Source: Blastocystis sp. Blastoise (lineage: Eukaryota; Sar; Bigyra; Opalinata; Blastocystidae). From it: a stretch of 64,000 nucleotides of DNA. A program made the translations under genes and the position numbers. Position 1 is the first letter of the stretch. Each line of letters opens with the position of its first letter. Location: assembly GCA_039096225.1 (NCBI GenBank), contig JBBPEB010000015.1, positions 1,637,501-1,701,500 on the forward strand, in the 5' to 3' direction. Positions 47,501 to 59,429 of this stretch are shown in pieces. The notes beneath the pieces were generated by a model. The model was not told where the DNA came from. It saw nothing but the letters and a program-made list of their open reading frames with translations, and did not search any database.

Positions 47501-47996
47501 TTATAATTGTTGAATGGATGACAGAATAGTGTTATCATTTTGATATTGTGTCGAAATAGAACGTAAAACTTGGCTAAATGATGATTTTATTTGAGGATCT
47601 ATATAATATTAAGTATAATAATAAGTGTAATAATAATAAGAAATAAAATAAAATAATAAATAATAATAAAAAAATATAAATAATATAAATAATAATAAAT
47701 AATAATAAATAATATAAATAATAATAAAAAAAAAGTAATAATGATTATAGCATCAGTGATTAAAAACAAATAGTATATATAATATATATACCTGCTTGAA
47801 TACATTCTGTAATAAAATCAATAACAATTTCTACTGTATCGGAATTCGTAAGATATATAGAAAGACAAGAATCACAAATAAAATATAATTTATTTTTAAG
47901 TATATATGCTTTAGATGTATCTATAGAAAAATAATAATTATATTATTATTAAATATATTAAATAAAAAAATAAATAAAATTAATAAACATAATATA

Positions 47997-48036
<40 letters not shown>

Positions 48037-51000
48037 ATTTCGTATAGCATTGTCTAATAGTTGAATAATATCATTTAAAACAGATATACTCAATGTATCC
48101 TTTTTATTAATACAATATTTAGTTAATTTTGAATAGATAGAAGAGTATTTATTAAGATAAGCAATACATTCATCATAATACGAAAGTCTGGATAACAAAT
48201 GCGCGGGAAGTAAAATGGCGGTCATTGAAGATGAGGAGATAATATATTCTGTTAGTATAGTAATAGCATAGGTATTAATATAATAAGGTATACATTCATC
48301 ACTATCTGCTATATTATATAAGTATATACATATATAATCAACAAGAATAGAATCAGTATGATTATTATATAAACAACGAAGTACAGAATTAACGGTATTT
48401 ACAGATGAAATAGATGATTTAATTGATTTAAATAATGATGGAGATGATTGTGTTCCTAAAATCATATGTTTCCAAACACGTAATATCTTTGTTTGTATAT
48501 TAATAATAGATACTGATATAAAAGAGATAGATAACGAAGAACAAATAGAAGTTGAGGCTATTGATAGAAGAGAAGAATCTATAGATAATAAGAATATAGA
48601 ATAAATAATATAAAAATTAAAAAAAAATATATTAAAAAAATATAAAAATATTTTTTATTTAATATATACTATTTTTGGTAAGAAGTATAAGAATATTAAG
48701 AAGTACATTGAGAACCGTTTCATTCTTCGAATAGAATTCGAAACAAAGAGAAAGAGAGGGAATAATTTGACGTGTAAGAAGTTTGTTAAATTGATTATCT
48801 GAAGTATTTAATATTTTTTGAATATTATTTAAAAGTTGAATTGCCATATTTTGTTCTTTATAAGTATATTCTAATACATAAGGATATATATAGATATCAC
48901 CTCTTTCTATTAAGTATGTAATATCATTTAATGATAAAGATAAACTATTTATATAATTATTGACTTCTGTAGGCTGTTCACGACATAAATATATTAATTT
49001 TTCTAATTGACTATTATTATTATTATTATTATTATTATTATCATTATTATTATTATTATTATTATTATTAGGAATAGAATTATTGATTGAAGATATAGAA
49101 CTCTTTGTATCGGAAGCTAGGGGAGAAAGCGCAGAAACGTTCTTGGTAGGGAGAATAGCTTCTGAAGGAGTTCTAGAATGTGTTCTATATTATTAAATTA
49201 ATTAATTAATAAATAAATAAATAACAATAAATAAATAAATAAATAACAATAAATAAATAAATAAATAAATATAATAATAAAAAAAATACTTTAATGAACC
49301 AACTGCTTGTTCTCTGATTTTATTTATACCATCAAATGTATTTCTATAATATAATATATATATATCTAAAAGTTATCTAATAAGAAAGAAAAAAAAATGT
49401 CTATAAAATAAAAACAAATCAAGTAAAACAATATAATAATAATATATACTGTATCTTTTGAACGGATTGAAGATCAGCATATAATTGTTGTTCTAATTCT
49501 TCTATACGTTTATCACGTTCTTGAATCATTTTCTCACGGGAATTTAACTCTGTTTGAAGAGAAGTAATTAAATCTTCGAATCCTTGAAGTTTTGCAGTCA
49601 TATCACTATATATAATATAAATAGTACTATAGAGAAAACAGAGACAAAATATTAACAAGATTTTCTTTAAATATATAAATATACAATATATGTATTAAAT
49701 AATAAATAAAAACATACCTTTGTTCTTGGATAGCTTGCTTATATTGATTATTTAATTGATCATATAATTTAGATTTATCATTATTCACGGTATTTAATTG
49801 ATTATTATTTTCTTCTTTTTCTTTTAATGATTGTGCTAATTCTTCTTTTTCTTGTATTAATTGTTTCTCTTTTTCCTCATATTCTTCAACATATGTTTCT
49901 AGTTGTCTTTTTAATTTCTTCATTTGATCTTCTAATAACATATTTCTTTCTTTAAATTCATTTTGATCTTTTTCTTGTTCACTATTCTTACTATATATTT
50001 GATATTGTAAATCTTTTATTCTTAATTCATATTCATCTTCTTTCTTTTTCCATTGTATTTTCTCATCTTCAAATTGATTCTTTAATGTTTCTAATTGTTT
50101 ATTTAATTGACTTATATTATTTAATAATTCAAATTGTTTATTTGAATAATTATTTATTAATTCTTTATTCTTTTGATTTTCTAATTCATGACTATTTATA
50201 ATTCGTTCTCTATTTTCTAATTCTTTCTGTAATGTATTCATCTCATCTTTATAGGATTGATCTAAATGCTGTTTCTCTTCTTCTTTCTCATGAATTGTCT
50301 TCTCTACTAAAGTTAAACGATTTATATAATCACGCTCTTTATTCATATTCTCATCTCTTTCATTTTTAATTATATTATTTAATTCTTCATTTTCTTTCTT
50401 CAAATCATCCAATTCTTTTTCTAATTCTTGTATATGTTTAGAATTATCACTATATATATATGATAGCATTATTAATAATAAATAATAAATAATAAATGAT
50501 AAATGATAAAATATAATTATATATAACAAAAAATTGAATACATTTTTTCTTGTTCATAAAGTGATTTATTTTCTTCTTCTCTTTGAATAATCTTTGCTAT
50601 TTCTTCTTCTTGTTCTTTCTTTAAATGAACTATTTCTTGTTCTTGATTTTGTTTTAACTCATTTATATTATTATTATTTTCTTCAAGAATTTTTGATATT
50701 TCATTAGATTTATCTTGATTATTAGTATTTAATAGAGTATTAGTTTCTTCTAAATCTTTAACTTTCTTTTTCTCTCCTTGTAATTCATCTTCTTTCTCAT
50801 TAAGAAGTGAAGTAATTTGATTATTTTTATCTTTTAAAGAATTTTCTACTTGTTTCATTTCTTCCTCAAAATCTGTATATTTTATCTGAATATCTTCTAA
50901 TTGTTGCTGATTTTCTTGTAAACTCTTCAATAAAACATTATTCTTTTGAATTAATTCCTCATTTTGGTCTTTTAACTGTTTAATTTCTTTCTCTTTCTCT

Positions 51001-54000
51001 TCTAATTTAACTTTATTTTCTTCTTTATTTTGATCTAAAGAAATCAATTCATCTTCTTTATTATTTAATATATTATCATATTCTTCTATTTGCTTCTTAT
51101 TATTATCAATAATATTTTCTAATTGTTGATTCTCTTCTTCTTTCTTATGAAGATCTTCAGATAATATATTATTCTTATTCTTTAAATCTTCAATCTGTTC
51201 TTTATATTGATTGATTTCATTATTATTATCTTCAATCTGTTCTTTATATTGATTGATTTCATTATTAGTCTCTTCAATTTTCTTCTCTAATAACTCAATT
51301 TCTTTCTCTTTATTCATAACAATCTCTTCTAAATTATTTATTTGATCTTTATTCTCTTCTAATTCTTTTTGTAAGTGATCTATCTTATCTCTACATTTAT
51401 CTAAAGAGTCTTGTAATTCATTTATAATATTCTTATTCTCTTCAATTATCTTATTTAATTCATCTATTTTATGATCTTTCTCTTTATTTTGAGTATTTAT
51501 CATTAAAACTTGTTTATCAGTAGCTGATAACTCATCTTCTTTATCATTTAATATACTATCATATTCATTCAATTGATTCTTTAATTGATCATTTTCTTCT
51601 TTTAATTGTTGAGCCTTCTCTTCATATACTTTACAAATCTCTATATTCTTATTATTAATATCATTCTTCTCTTGTATAGTTTCTTCTTGCAATTTTTCTA
51701 ATTGAATTTTTTCTTCTTGTAAATGTTTTATTTGTTCTTCTTCTTGTTGAATAGTATTCTTTAAGGATTTCATTTCTTCTTCTTCTTTTTCTTTTTCTTG
51801 AATTGTTTCTTCTTGAAGTTTCTCTAATTGAGAATACTGTTCTTCTAATTCTTGATAATCACTTATTTTCTTTTCCATATCTTTCTTTATCATTTCACTC
51901 TCTTTTTGTAATATAGACATTTTTTCTAATTCTTCTTTATATTCTTTTTCTTTTCCTTCTAATTCTTCAATAGATTCTTTTAATTTATCATTATCTTTTT
52001 GGAATCGTTTCATTTCTTCTTCTTTATTCAATAATTCTTCTTTTGAATTTGACTCTAATTGATTAATCAATTTCTCTTTTTCTTGAATTTGATTTTGAAG
52101 TGATTGTATTTCATTCTCTTTCAATTTATTCTCTTCAGATAAATCATTCATTGATTTCTTTTGTTCTTCAATACTTTTCAATAATTCTTCTTTTTCTTTT
52201 TGTAATTGTTCTATCCTATTATTATTATCTTGTATTTTCTTTAATAACTCTTCTTTTTCTTTTTGAACTAACTGAATTTCTTCTTCATATTCATTTAATT
52301 TCTTAGCTATATTTGAATTCTTTTCTTCTTCTTGATTTATATTGGATGATAATTGTTCGATAGAATTCGATTTATCTTCAAGTTCTTTATTCATAACATT
52401 ATTATTATCTTCTAATTGTTTTATTTGTTCTTCTAATTCATTTATCTTTATACAATTATTATTATTAGTATCTTCTAATTGTTTTATTTGTTCTTCTAAT
52501 TCATTTATCTTTATACAATTATTATTATTAGTATCTTCTAATAATTTAGATTCTTCCTCCAATTCATTTATCTTCAAGCAATTATTATTATTAGTATCTT
52601 CTAATACTTTATATTCTTCTTCTTTTGAAGATAATAATTGATTTAATTGATCAACTTGTTCTTTATAATTTCTCATTTCTTTTTGTAAATTTAAACATTG
52701 TTTTTCAGATAAACCTTTTTGCTCATATATATCTTTTAATTTATTTTCAGAATCTTTTAATTGATTTTCTAAATTATTTACTTGATTCTTTAATATTTCT
52801 TTTTCATTTAAAGTTTCTTCTAATTCTTTTTCTAATTTTTCAATTTCTTCGTGAAGTTTCTTTATCATTTTTTCATAATTCTCTTCTTTTATTTGATAAT
52901 CATGTTCTATATCTTCTTTTTCTTTCTTTACTTTATTTAATTCATTAATAGCATTCACTAAATCATTATGATATGTATTTTTTTCATCACTTAAAACTTT
53001 ATTTTCATCATTTAATAATATATATTTTTGTTTTTGTTCTTCTATTTCTTTCTGTTTTGATTGTAAATCTTCTAATTGTTCATTATATTTCTTTATTAAA
53101 GCTTCACTTTCAGCTATTTGTTTCTTTGCTTCATCTTCCATTAATTGCTTTTCTTTTATCATCGATTCTAACTGATTCTTTTTCTCTATAACACGATTCT
53201 TCCAATCATTTGTTTCTAATTCTTTTAATTTTAATTTATCTGAAGTTTCTCTTAAATTATTTTTTAAATCATAATTTTCACGTATTAAATCTTCATTTTT
53301 ATGTACTTTTTCAGATAATACTTGTTTTTGTTTTTCATATTCTTCTTTTAAATGATCATTTCGACCATCAGAATCAATTAAATCTTTTGCTTGTTCTTCA
53401 TAGGCTACTTTTAATGCTAAATAAGAAGCTTGTTGACCTTCATAAGCTTCATTCTTTTCTTTTTCTTCTTTTAATTCATTCTCAAGTTTAGTATATTCAG
53501 AATTTAATAATTCATTATTTGATTTTAAATTCTCATTTTCATTAGCAAGATCTTGAATTAATTTTTGTAATTCACGTTGTTTTTTCATTAATTCTTCAAA
53601 ATTATCATCATAAGATTTTAATTTTTCATTACATTCTTTTTGAATATTTTCTTTTTCTTCTTTTAATGCTAATACTTGAGTTTCATCAACTGTAGGATTT
53701 AGTTTTTCTTGATGTTTTTCTAAACGTTTCTCAGCTTCTTTCAGTAATCGATTCAGTTCATCTCCTGCAATCATATTTTCTTGTGCTTGTTTTAAATCCT
53801 TTTCATTTGATTTTATGTCAGAATTAATTTGTTTTATTTCATTCGATAAATCAGTAATATGATCTATATTTTGTTGTTTCATAATTTCTGCTGAATATTG
53901 ACGAAGATTATCTGTATAATCATTATTCTTTATATTTCTTTCTTTCTTCTTTTCTTCTATTTGTTGATATAATTCTTGAATTTGATTCTTCTTTGCTAAT

Positions 54001-55268
54001 ATATATGCATTGATATCTTTAGATATATCATCACTTTGTTTTATTAATGTATCTTGAATATTCTTTCGAGTTTTAAATACTTCATCTGAATTCCTATATA
54101 GAATATATATATATAGATAGAATAATAAAAAGAATAGAATTATAATAAAGAATAGAATTATAATAAAGAATAGAATAATAATAAAGAATAGAATTATAAT
54201 AAAGAATAGAATTATAATAAAATACTTTAATTCTGATTCTATATTAATTATAATATGATTTGTTTTCTTTGATAATTCTTGTAAATCTTCTATAGATTTT
54301 GTATTATTCATAAATATTTTCATTCGATCTTGAATAGAAGGACCATCATCAAAATAAGAACTTACTGTTGATAATTGATCTTCTAAATCAACTTTCTCTC
54401 TAAATGATGTTATTATTTATATATATGTGATCATAATAAATGAAATAATATATAACGAAATATAAATATAATATTATATATTAATAGAATACTATATATA
54501 CTCAATTAATTGAAGAAGACGATCTTGATATTCATTTAATAAATTCATATCATTATTATCAACAGTTTTAACCTTTGCACTATATTATTTTAATATAGAT
54601 TTATATAAATAAAATAATAAATAATAATAAACATAATAATAATAAATATAATAATAAACATAATAATAATAAACATAATAATAATATATATATACAGTTC
54701 AGGAGCCATAGAATGTAAGAAAACAATACCTTGTTCACTTCCATCATCAATTTCTTGACTCTTGGAAATAGCTTCTGCAAAATCAACATATTTATCACCA
54801 AACATATCTATAGCTTCACCTGTTTGGAAATCAAAGGATAAATCGAAAGATTTTGCATGATTTATAAAAAATTCCATAAAACGATTACGAGCACGAATCA
54901 ACTCTCTAAAAAGAAATATATATTATATATATATCTCATATTATATTTTCGAATATATATAAAAAAAATATTTATATATCGAATGAGAAAACATAACATA
55001 ATATTAATTTTGAAATACTTATCCTTAAGTTCTGCTATCTCTCTTTGCTCCTTAAGATCCTTTTGAGTTCGATCTAATTGTTTTGTAAGTGTTACCTTCT
55101 CACTTCTTAACAATGAAATTGTACTAAATACATAGGCAACAAATTAATAAGTAACTAAAAACGTACTCGTATACTATAGAAAAGAAAAATGAATCTTATA
55201 ATTCATATAAAAATATTTAAAAAGAAGCAGATCTATTGATATATACATTTTGATTTATCAGCATCCAT
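47501..55268 (-). CDS. giant coiled-coil protein, about 2,190 residues, with helical C-terminal domain
   Basis: I do not recognise an orthologue. About 13 exons. Exon 1 is 22 nt (MDADKSK) and exon 2 only 7 nt (55173-55167); together they join LYDTISLLRSEK in frame. Residues about 60-140 (RARNRFMEFFINHAKSFDL to FLHSMAPEL) could be a small N-terminal domain. About 1,600 residues of coiled coil follow, mostly in one exon (about 54105-50540). They include a 21-residue repeat with LEDTNNNNCIKINELEE, about four times (52340-52620). An Asn run and Ser-rich linker lead to a C-terminal region of about 370 residues made of hydrophobic helices (MAIQLLNNIQKILNT, NVLLNILILLTKN, YINTYAITILTEYII). This looks like armadillo/HEAT-like repeats. 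The protein ends SSIQQL. Such layouts occur in cytoskeletal or vesicle-tethering proteins. No function is claimed. Confidence 0.75.
52340..52620 (-). repeat. 63-bp coding repeat in giant coiled-coil gene
   Basis: About four tandem units encoding LEDTNNNNCIKINELEEQIK variants. The nucleotide sequence is also nearly identical between units, indicating recent duplication. Confidence 0.88.
54118..54225. repeat. 18-bp tandem repeat in intron
   Basis: About six copies of AAGAATAGAATTATAATA in an intron of the giant coiled-coil gene. Confidence 0.9.
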
Positions 55269-55396
55269 AATTCTACTACTTTTGAATTATTTATGGAGAT
55301 AGATATAAGAAAAAATTTAAATGTATTTTTTGAAAAAAAGAAAACGTATGCATAGACTGAACAGGGACTTTTTTGTTTTTTCCCTTTCTTATACTA

Positions 55397-55407
55397 TTTC
55401 CCCACGG
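55397..55407 (+). promoter_or_regulatory. candidate TTCCCCACGG motif in a bidirectional promoter
   Basis: TTTCCCCACGG lies in the 222-bp gap between the divergent giant coiled-coil and PEX1 genes, 84 bp before the PEX1 ATG. It resembles the words upstream of the beta-galactosidase gene and the coiled-coil gene at 42445. Confidence 0.38.
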
Positions 55408-55490
55408 TTTTTCAATTAATTGTTAAATTATTGAATCACTTGTTTCTTCTTAATCTTTAGATATCTTCAGAAAATTAAGAGATATAAGAG

Positions 55491-58400
55491 ATGCCTACAA
55501 TAAATGTTCATTGTTCTACAAATCCAATAAATTCAGAAAACATTATTTATGTCAATGGAAAGAAACCTAGCGTCAATTCATCAAGACTAGTCCTTCTTTC
55601 AATAAGAGAGCAACAAGATGAAGATGCTACGAAACAAATAATTCTATTCAAACCAATAATTAAGGAATCTATTCCTGATTCTTATGCTTTCATTGAGACC
55701 TTTCACGAGTATGATATTAAAGATGGAGAATATGAAGTTCAAATAATTCCAAAGTATTCCGTTCCTGTGTATAAGTCTGCTCTAGTTGTAGTAGATAGCA
55801 TTGAATTAGGAAGTTCATTAGATATGACACATTTTCTTCATGATCAATTATTAAATCGTATTGTTAAACAAAGAGATGTAGTGAAACTAAATACATTACA
55901 AGGAAAATCAATAACTGTTGATATCTATTGCCATTCATTTAAACAATTGTAAACTATATAGTTATTATTCTATATAATATGAACCTATATTTTGAAAATA
56001 ATAATTATATATATATATAGATCTAATAATGATATTTATTCATATGGTGTTATTAGTAAATCAACATATATATATTATTCTAAGAATGTTCTTTCTTCAA
56101 AATCTCATTCTTCTCTTTCTATTTCTGTTCCTTCTTCTTCTTTATCTGCTATATCTACGAAAACAGAGCCATTATTTATAAATACTTTATCGATACAAAG
56201 ATTATATAATACTTTAGATTGGAATTGTGAATTATATAAAAAATCTGATTCTTTAATTATATCTGTAAGTTTTATTTTGTTATTATATACTCTTTTTATT
56301 TATTATGTTTTTTTAAATGTTTTTTATACATTTAGTTTATTTTATATTAAAATAATAATTATTAATTATTAATTATTAACTAGTATTATTAATTATATAA
56401 TTATAATTATATACTCTATATAATCAATGCTTTTTTTAAAATTCTATATATCTATATAGTCAACGAATAGTCTATTATTATATGGACCTCCAGGAACAGG
56501 AAAACAATATAGTATTGAACATTATTTTGAAAAGAAATCAATTCCCGTGGTTAAAGTGGATCCTTGGGAATTAGCTGTTCAATATGGAAAAGATATATAT
56601 ATAGGTCTTCAAAATATATATCGTCAATTATCTCAATTTAATTATTCTGTATATATATATACTTATTATAATGAATATTAGTTTATAATAAATATATTTA
56701 GATTTTACTTATAAAACCCTTAGAGAGTTTTTTCCCTCGTTTATCGTCTGAAATTGATCTGAATTCAGGTGAAGATGATGAATTCGATAATTCTGATAAT
56801 TATAAACGTCAATATATGGAATATATTGAATTCATATTAAAAGATATTCAAACAAAAAATAATATATGTATATATCTAGTTGTTTTCGCAAAATATTATA
56901 TATACTATATATATAGGTATAATAGCTATATCAAGTAATATTTCTTCTGTGTCTCCATCAATTATCAAATACTTTGAAGAAAAGGTATATATATGTGGTT
57001 ATTCATATTTATATATTTATTCTTATATATGTATGATTCATTAAGTATTATTTATATATATTATTATCTATATATCTATATATTTATATTAATAGATTGA
57101 ATTTTTCCTTCCAAATACTGAAGAAACTTTATCCTTTTATACTTATATAAATAAATTATTTCCTTCTTCATTAAATACTCAAGATATACAATTCTTATCA
57201 AGATATACGTATATATGTATATAATATAATAATACTATATTTATATATATATTATAGACATAATTATACTTATCGAGATATATATACATTATATTCAACT
57301 ACATATATAAATAAACAAATTCAAATATCTTCTTCTTCTTCTTCTTCTTCTTCTTCTTCTTCTTCTTCTTCTCTTCTATCCCTTCATGATATTCAACAAA
57401 CATTATATACATATAAACCAGATATTCAATTACTTTCTAATTATAATTTAGATATATCTATACCTCGGAATGATTGGTCAACTATGGGAGGAATGAAAAC
57501 AGTCAAACAAATACTAGAAGAAAGCGTTTTATATCCTATTCTATATAAAGAAGTAAGTATACTATATATGTGTATATTTATTTATTTATTTATTTCATTT
57601 TATAATATATATTTATATAAGAATAATATGTTTATTCTAATTATTTATTTTTTTTTATAGTTATATTCTTATTTTAATATATTTCCTCCCACGGGTATAT
57701 TATTATATGGTCCTCCTGGTGTTGGAAAAACCGCGATTATTAAAGGTTTAGCAAATCGTTGTGGATATAATTTTATTAACGTTCAAATGAATAGTATTGT
57801 AGAGAAAGAAGTTGGTGGGAGTGAATTGAAATTAAGAGAATTATTTAAAAGAGCTATTCTATCTAGGTATATATATATTAAGTTAAAGAAATGTTTTAAT
57901 ACAAATATCATATATGATGATTTGAGATTTATATAGAGTATCTATATAATAAAAGAAATTCTATGTTTTTTAGATAAATATTATGAAAATACTATTAAAC
58001 TATATTCTATATTTTAATACAATTTATAGTCCATGTATTTTATTTTTTGATGAAATTCAATCGATATTTTCGTCACGTGATTCTTCCGGTAACGGTTCCA
58101 AACAACTCATTTCTCAATTACTTTTACAATTTGATGAATTAAATACAATTCAAAGAAATAATAATCATTCAAAGAAAAGTATATTAACATAAATGCTTCT
58201 ATTGTTTATATATTTATTATTTAAAAATATATATATATTTATATTCTATTTATTATATAGATAATCATGTTCTAGTTATTGGCAACACAAATTGTCCATG
58301 GGTATATATATATATATATATTAAATAATAACAGTTTTAATTATTATATATTTATAGTTAATTGACCCTTCCTTATTACGTCCAGGAAGATTTGATAAAT

Positions 58401-58592
58401 ATATTTATATATATATTAATCATAGTTGTTATTTTAATTAATATATATATTTATATTGATCTTCCAAATGAAGAAGAAAGAGAAGATATTTTATATATAT
58501 ATTTAAAAGATTATAATCATGATTCTATCAATTTTAAAGAATTATCACAACGTATATATATATATTTAAGATATATATAATTCCTTTTCATT

Positions 58593-58624
<32 letters not shown>

Positions 58625-58872
58625 TATATATAGATTTAGAAGGTTTTTCAGGTGCTGATATATCTTATCTTTGTAGGAATAGCATCCTCTATTGTATTCA
58701 TCATCAACTTGTATATTTATTTTTATGTACTATAATAATAATAAATAATATAAATAATATATGAATCCTATAGCCATCCATAACTATGGAGATAATTGAG
58801 AACTCGTTGAAGGATGTCATTCCATCAACAAATAAAGATGAAATAATGAAATTAAAAACATGGAAACCTTAA
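55491..58872 (+). CDS. PEX1: peroxin-1-like AAA+ ATPase
   Basis: AAA+ subunit that with PEX6 extracts the import receptor PEX5 from the peroxisome membrane. About 13 exons give about 800 residues, shorter than most PEX1 (1,000-1,280), mainly in the N-terminal part. The first ATPase domain has GPPGTGKQ, with Gln for the usual Thr/Ser, and no clear Walker B (ILLIKPLESFF), so it is probably weak or inactive. The second domain is intact. WSTMGGMKTVKQILEESV and PPTGILLYGPPGVGKTAI hold Walker A; PCILFFDEIQSIFSSRDSS holds Walker B; VIGNTNCPWLIDPSLLRPGRFDKY has the arginine-finger region; LEGFSGADISYLCRNS is sensor 2. A run of about 13 Ser is coded by (TCT)n near 57331. Most introns are GT-AG. A 46-nt interruption at 58399-58444 within FDKYIYIDLPN is flanked by 12-bp direct repeats and has no usable splice dinucleotides. 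Confidence 0.82.
57329..57372 (+). repeat. Ser-coding (TCT)n repeat
   Basis: About 14 TCT codons in PEX1 between its two ATPase domains. Confidence 0.92.
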
Positions 58873-59429
58873 AGATTTAGAATTATCCTTTTTACTTGCG
58901 GGTATCGTATACTTGGCTTGAGTTGCAATCGAATATATATATTAAATTGATTTAAATGTTTTGTTTTTGTTCAATTTTGTGAATTTGAAGAACTAAAAAG
59001 AATCGATCAAGAAAATGATTCATTCTGATATTATTATCTGATTATTGTAATGATCAGTGATTGATAGAACGATCGTTTATGGTAATTTGAATATTATTGT
59101 TATAACGAAATGGTATAGAACGAAAAACATTCAACTTAATAAACAGAAATATCAATGACAACACTCTTGATGATAAAAAAAGATTCATTATATTATCATA
59201 GCATTAAAAAAGATCAGTTGAATACAATAATGAAAATAAAAATTTTCCTGGAAAAATGGAAAATCAAAGAAAAAAGCAATTCCAATAAACTGGACATCAT
59301 TCCTTTTTTCAAAATAAAAAGGAAATTAAAAAAGAAAACAGAAGTGATTCACTATAGAGAGTGAAAACGTCTTTAAATAGCTTCATTATTGTTTAATTCA
59401 AATAAATTTAATTATAAGGTTGTTTTATA
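58873..59429. other. intergenic region between PEX1 and DHHC genes
   Basis: About 560 bp. A short Lys-rich open frame at 59155-59364 lacks support. Otherwise AT-rich and featureless. Confidence 0.5.

Noticed and set aside
52100-53491. Plus-strand open frames opposite the giant coiled-coil exon
   Set aside because: They are antisense of Glu/Lys/Asn-rich coding sequence and consist of Leu/Phe/Ser strings.
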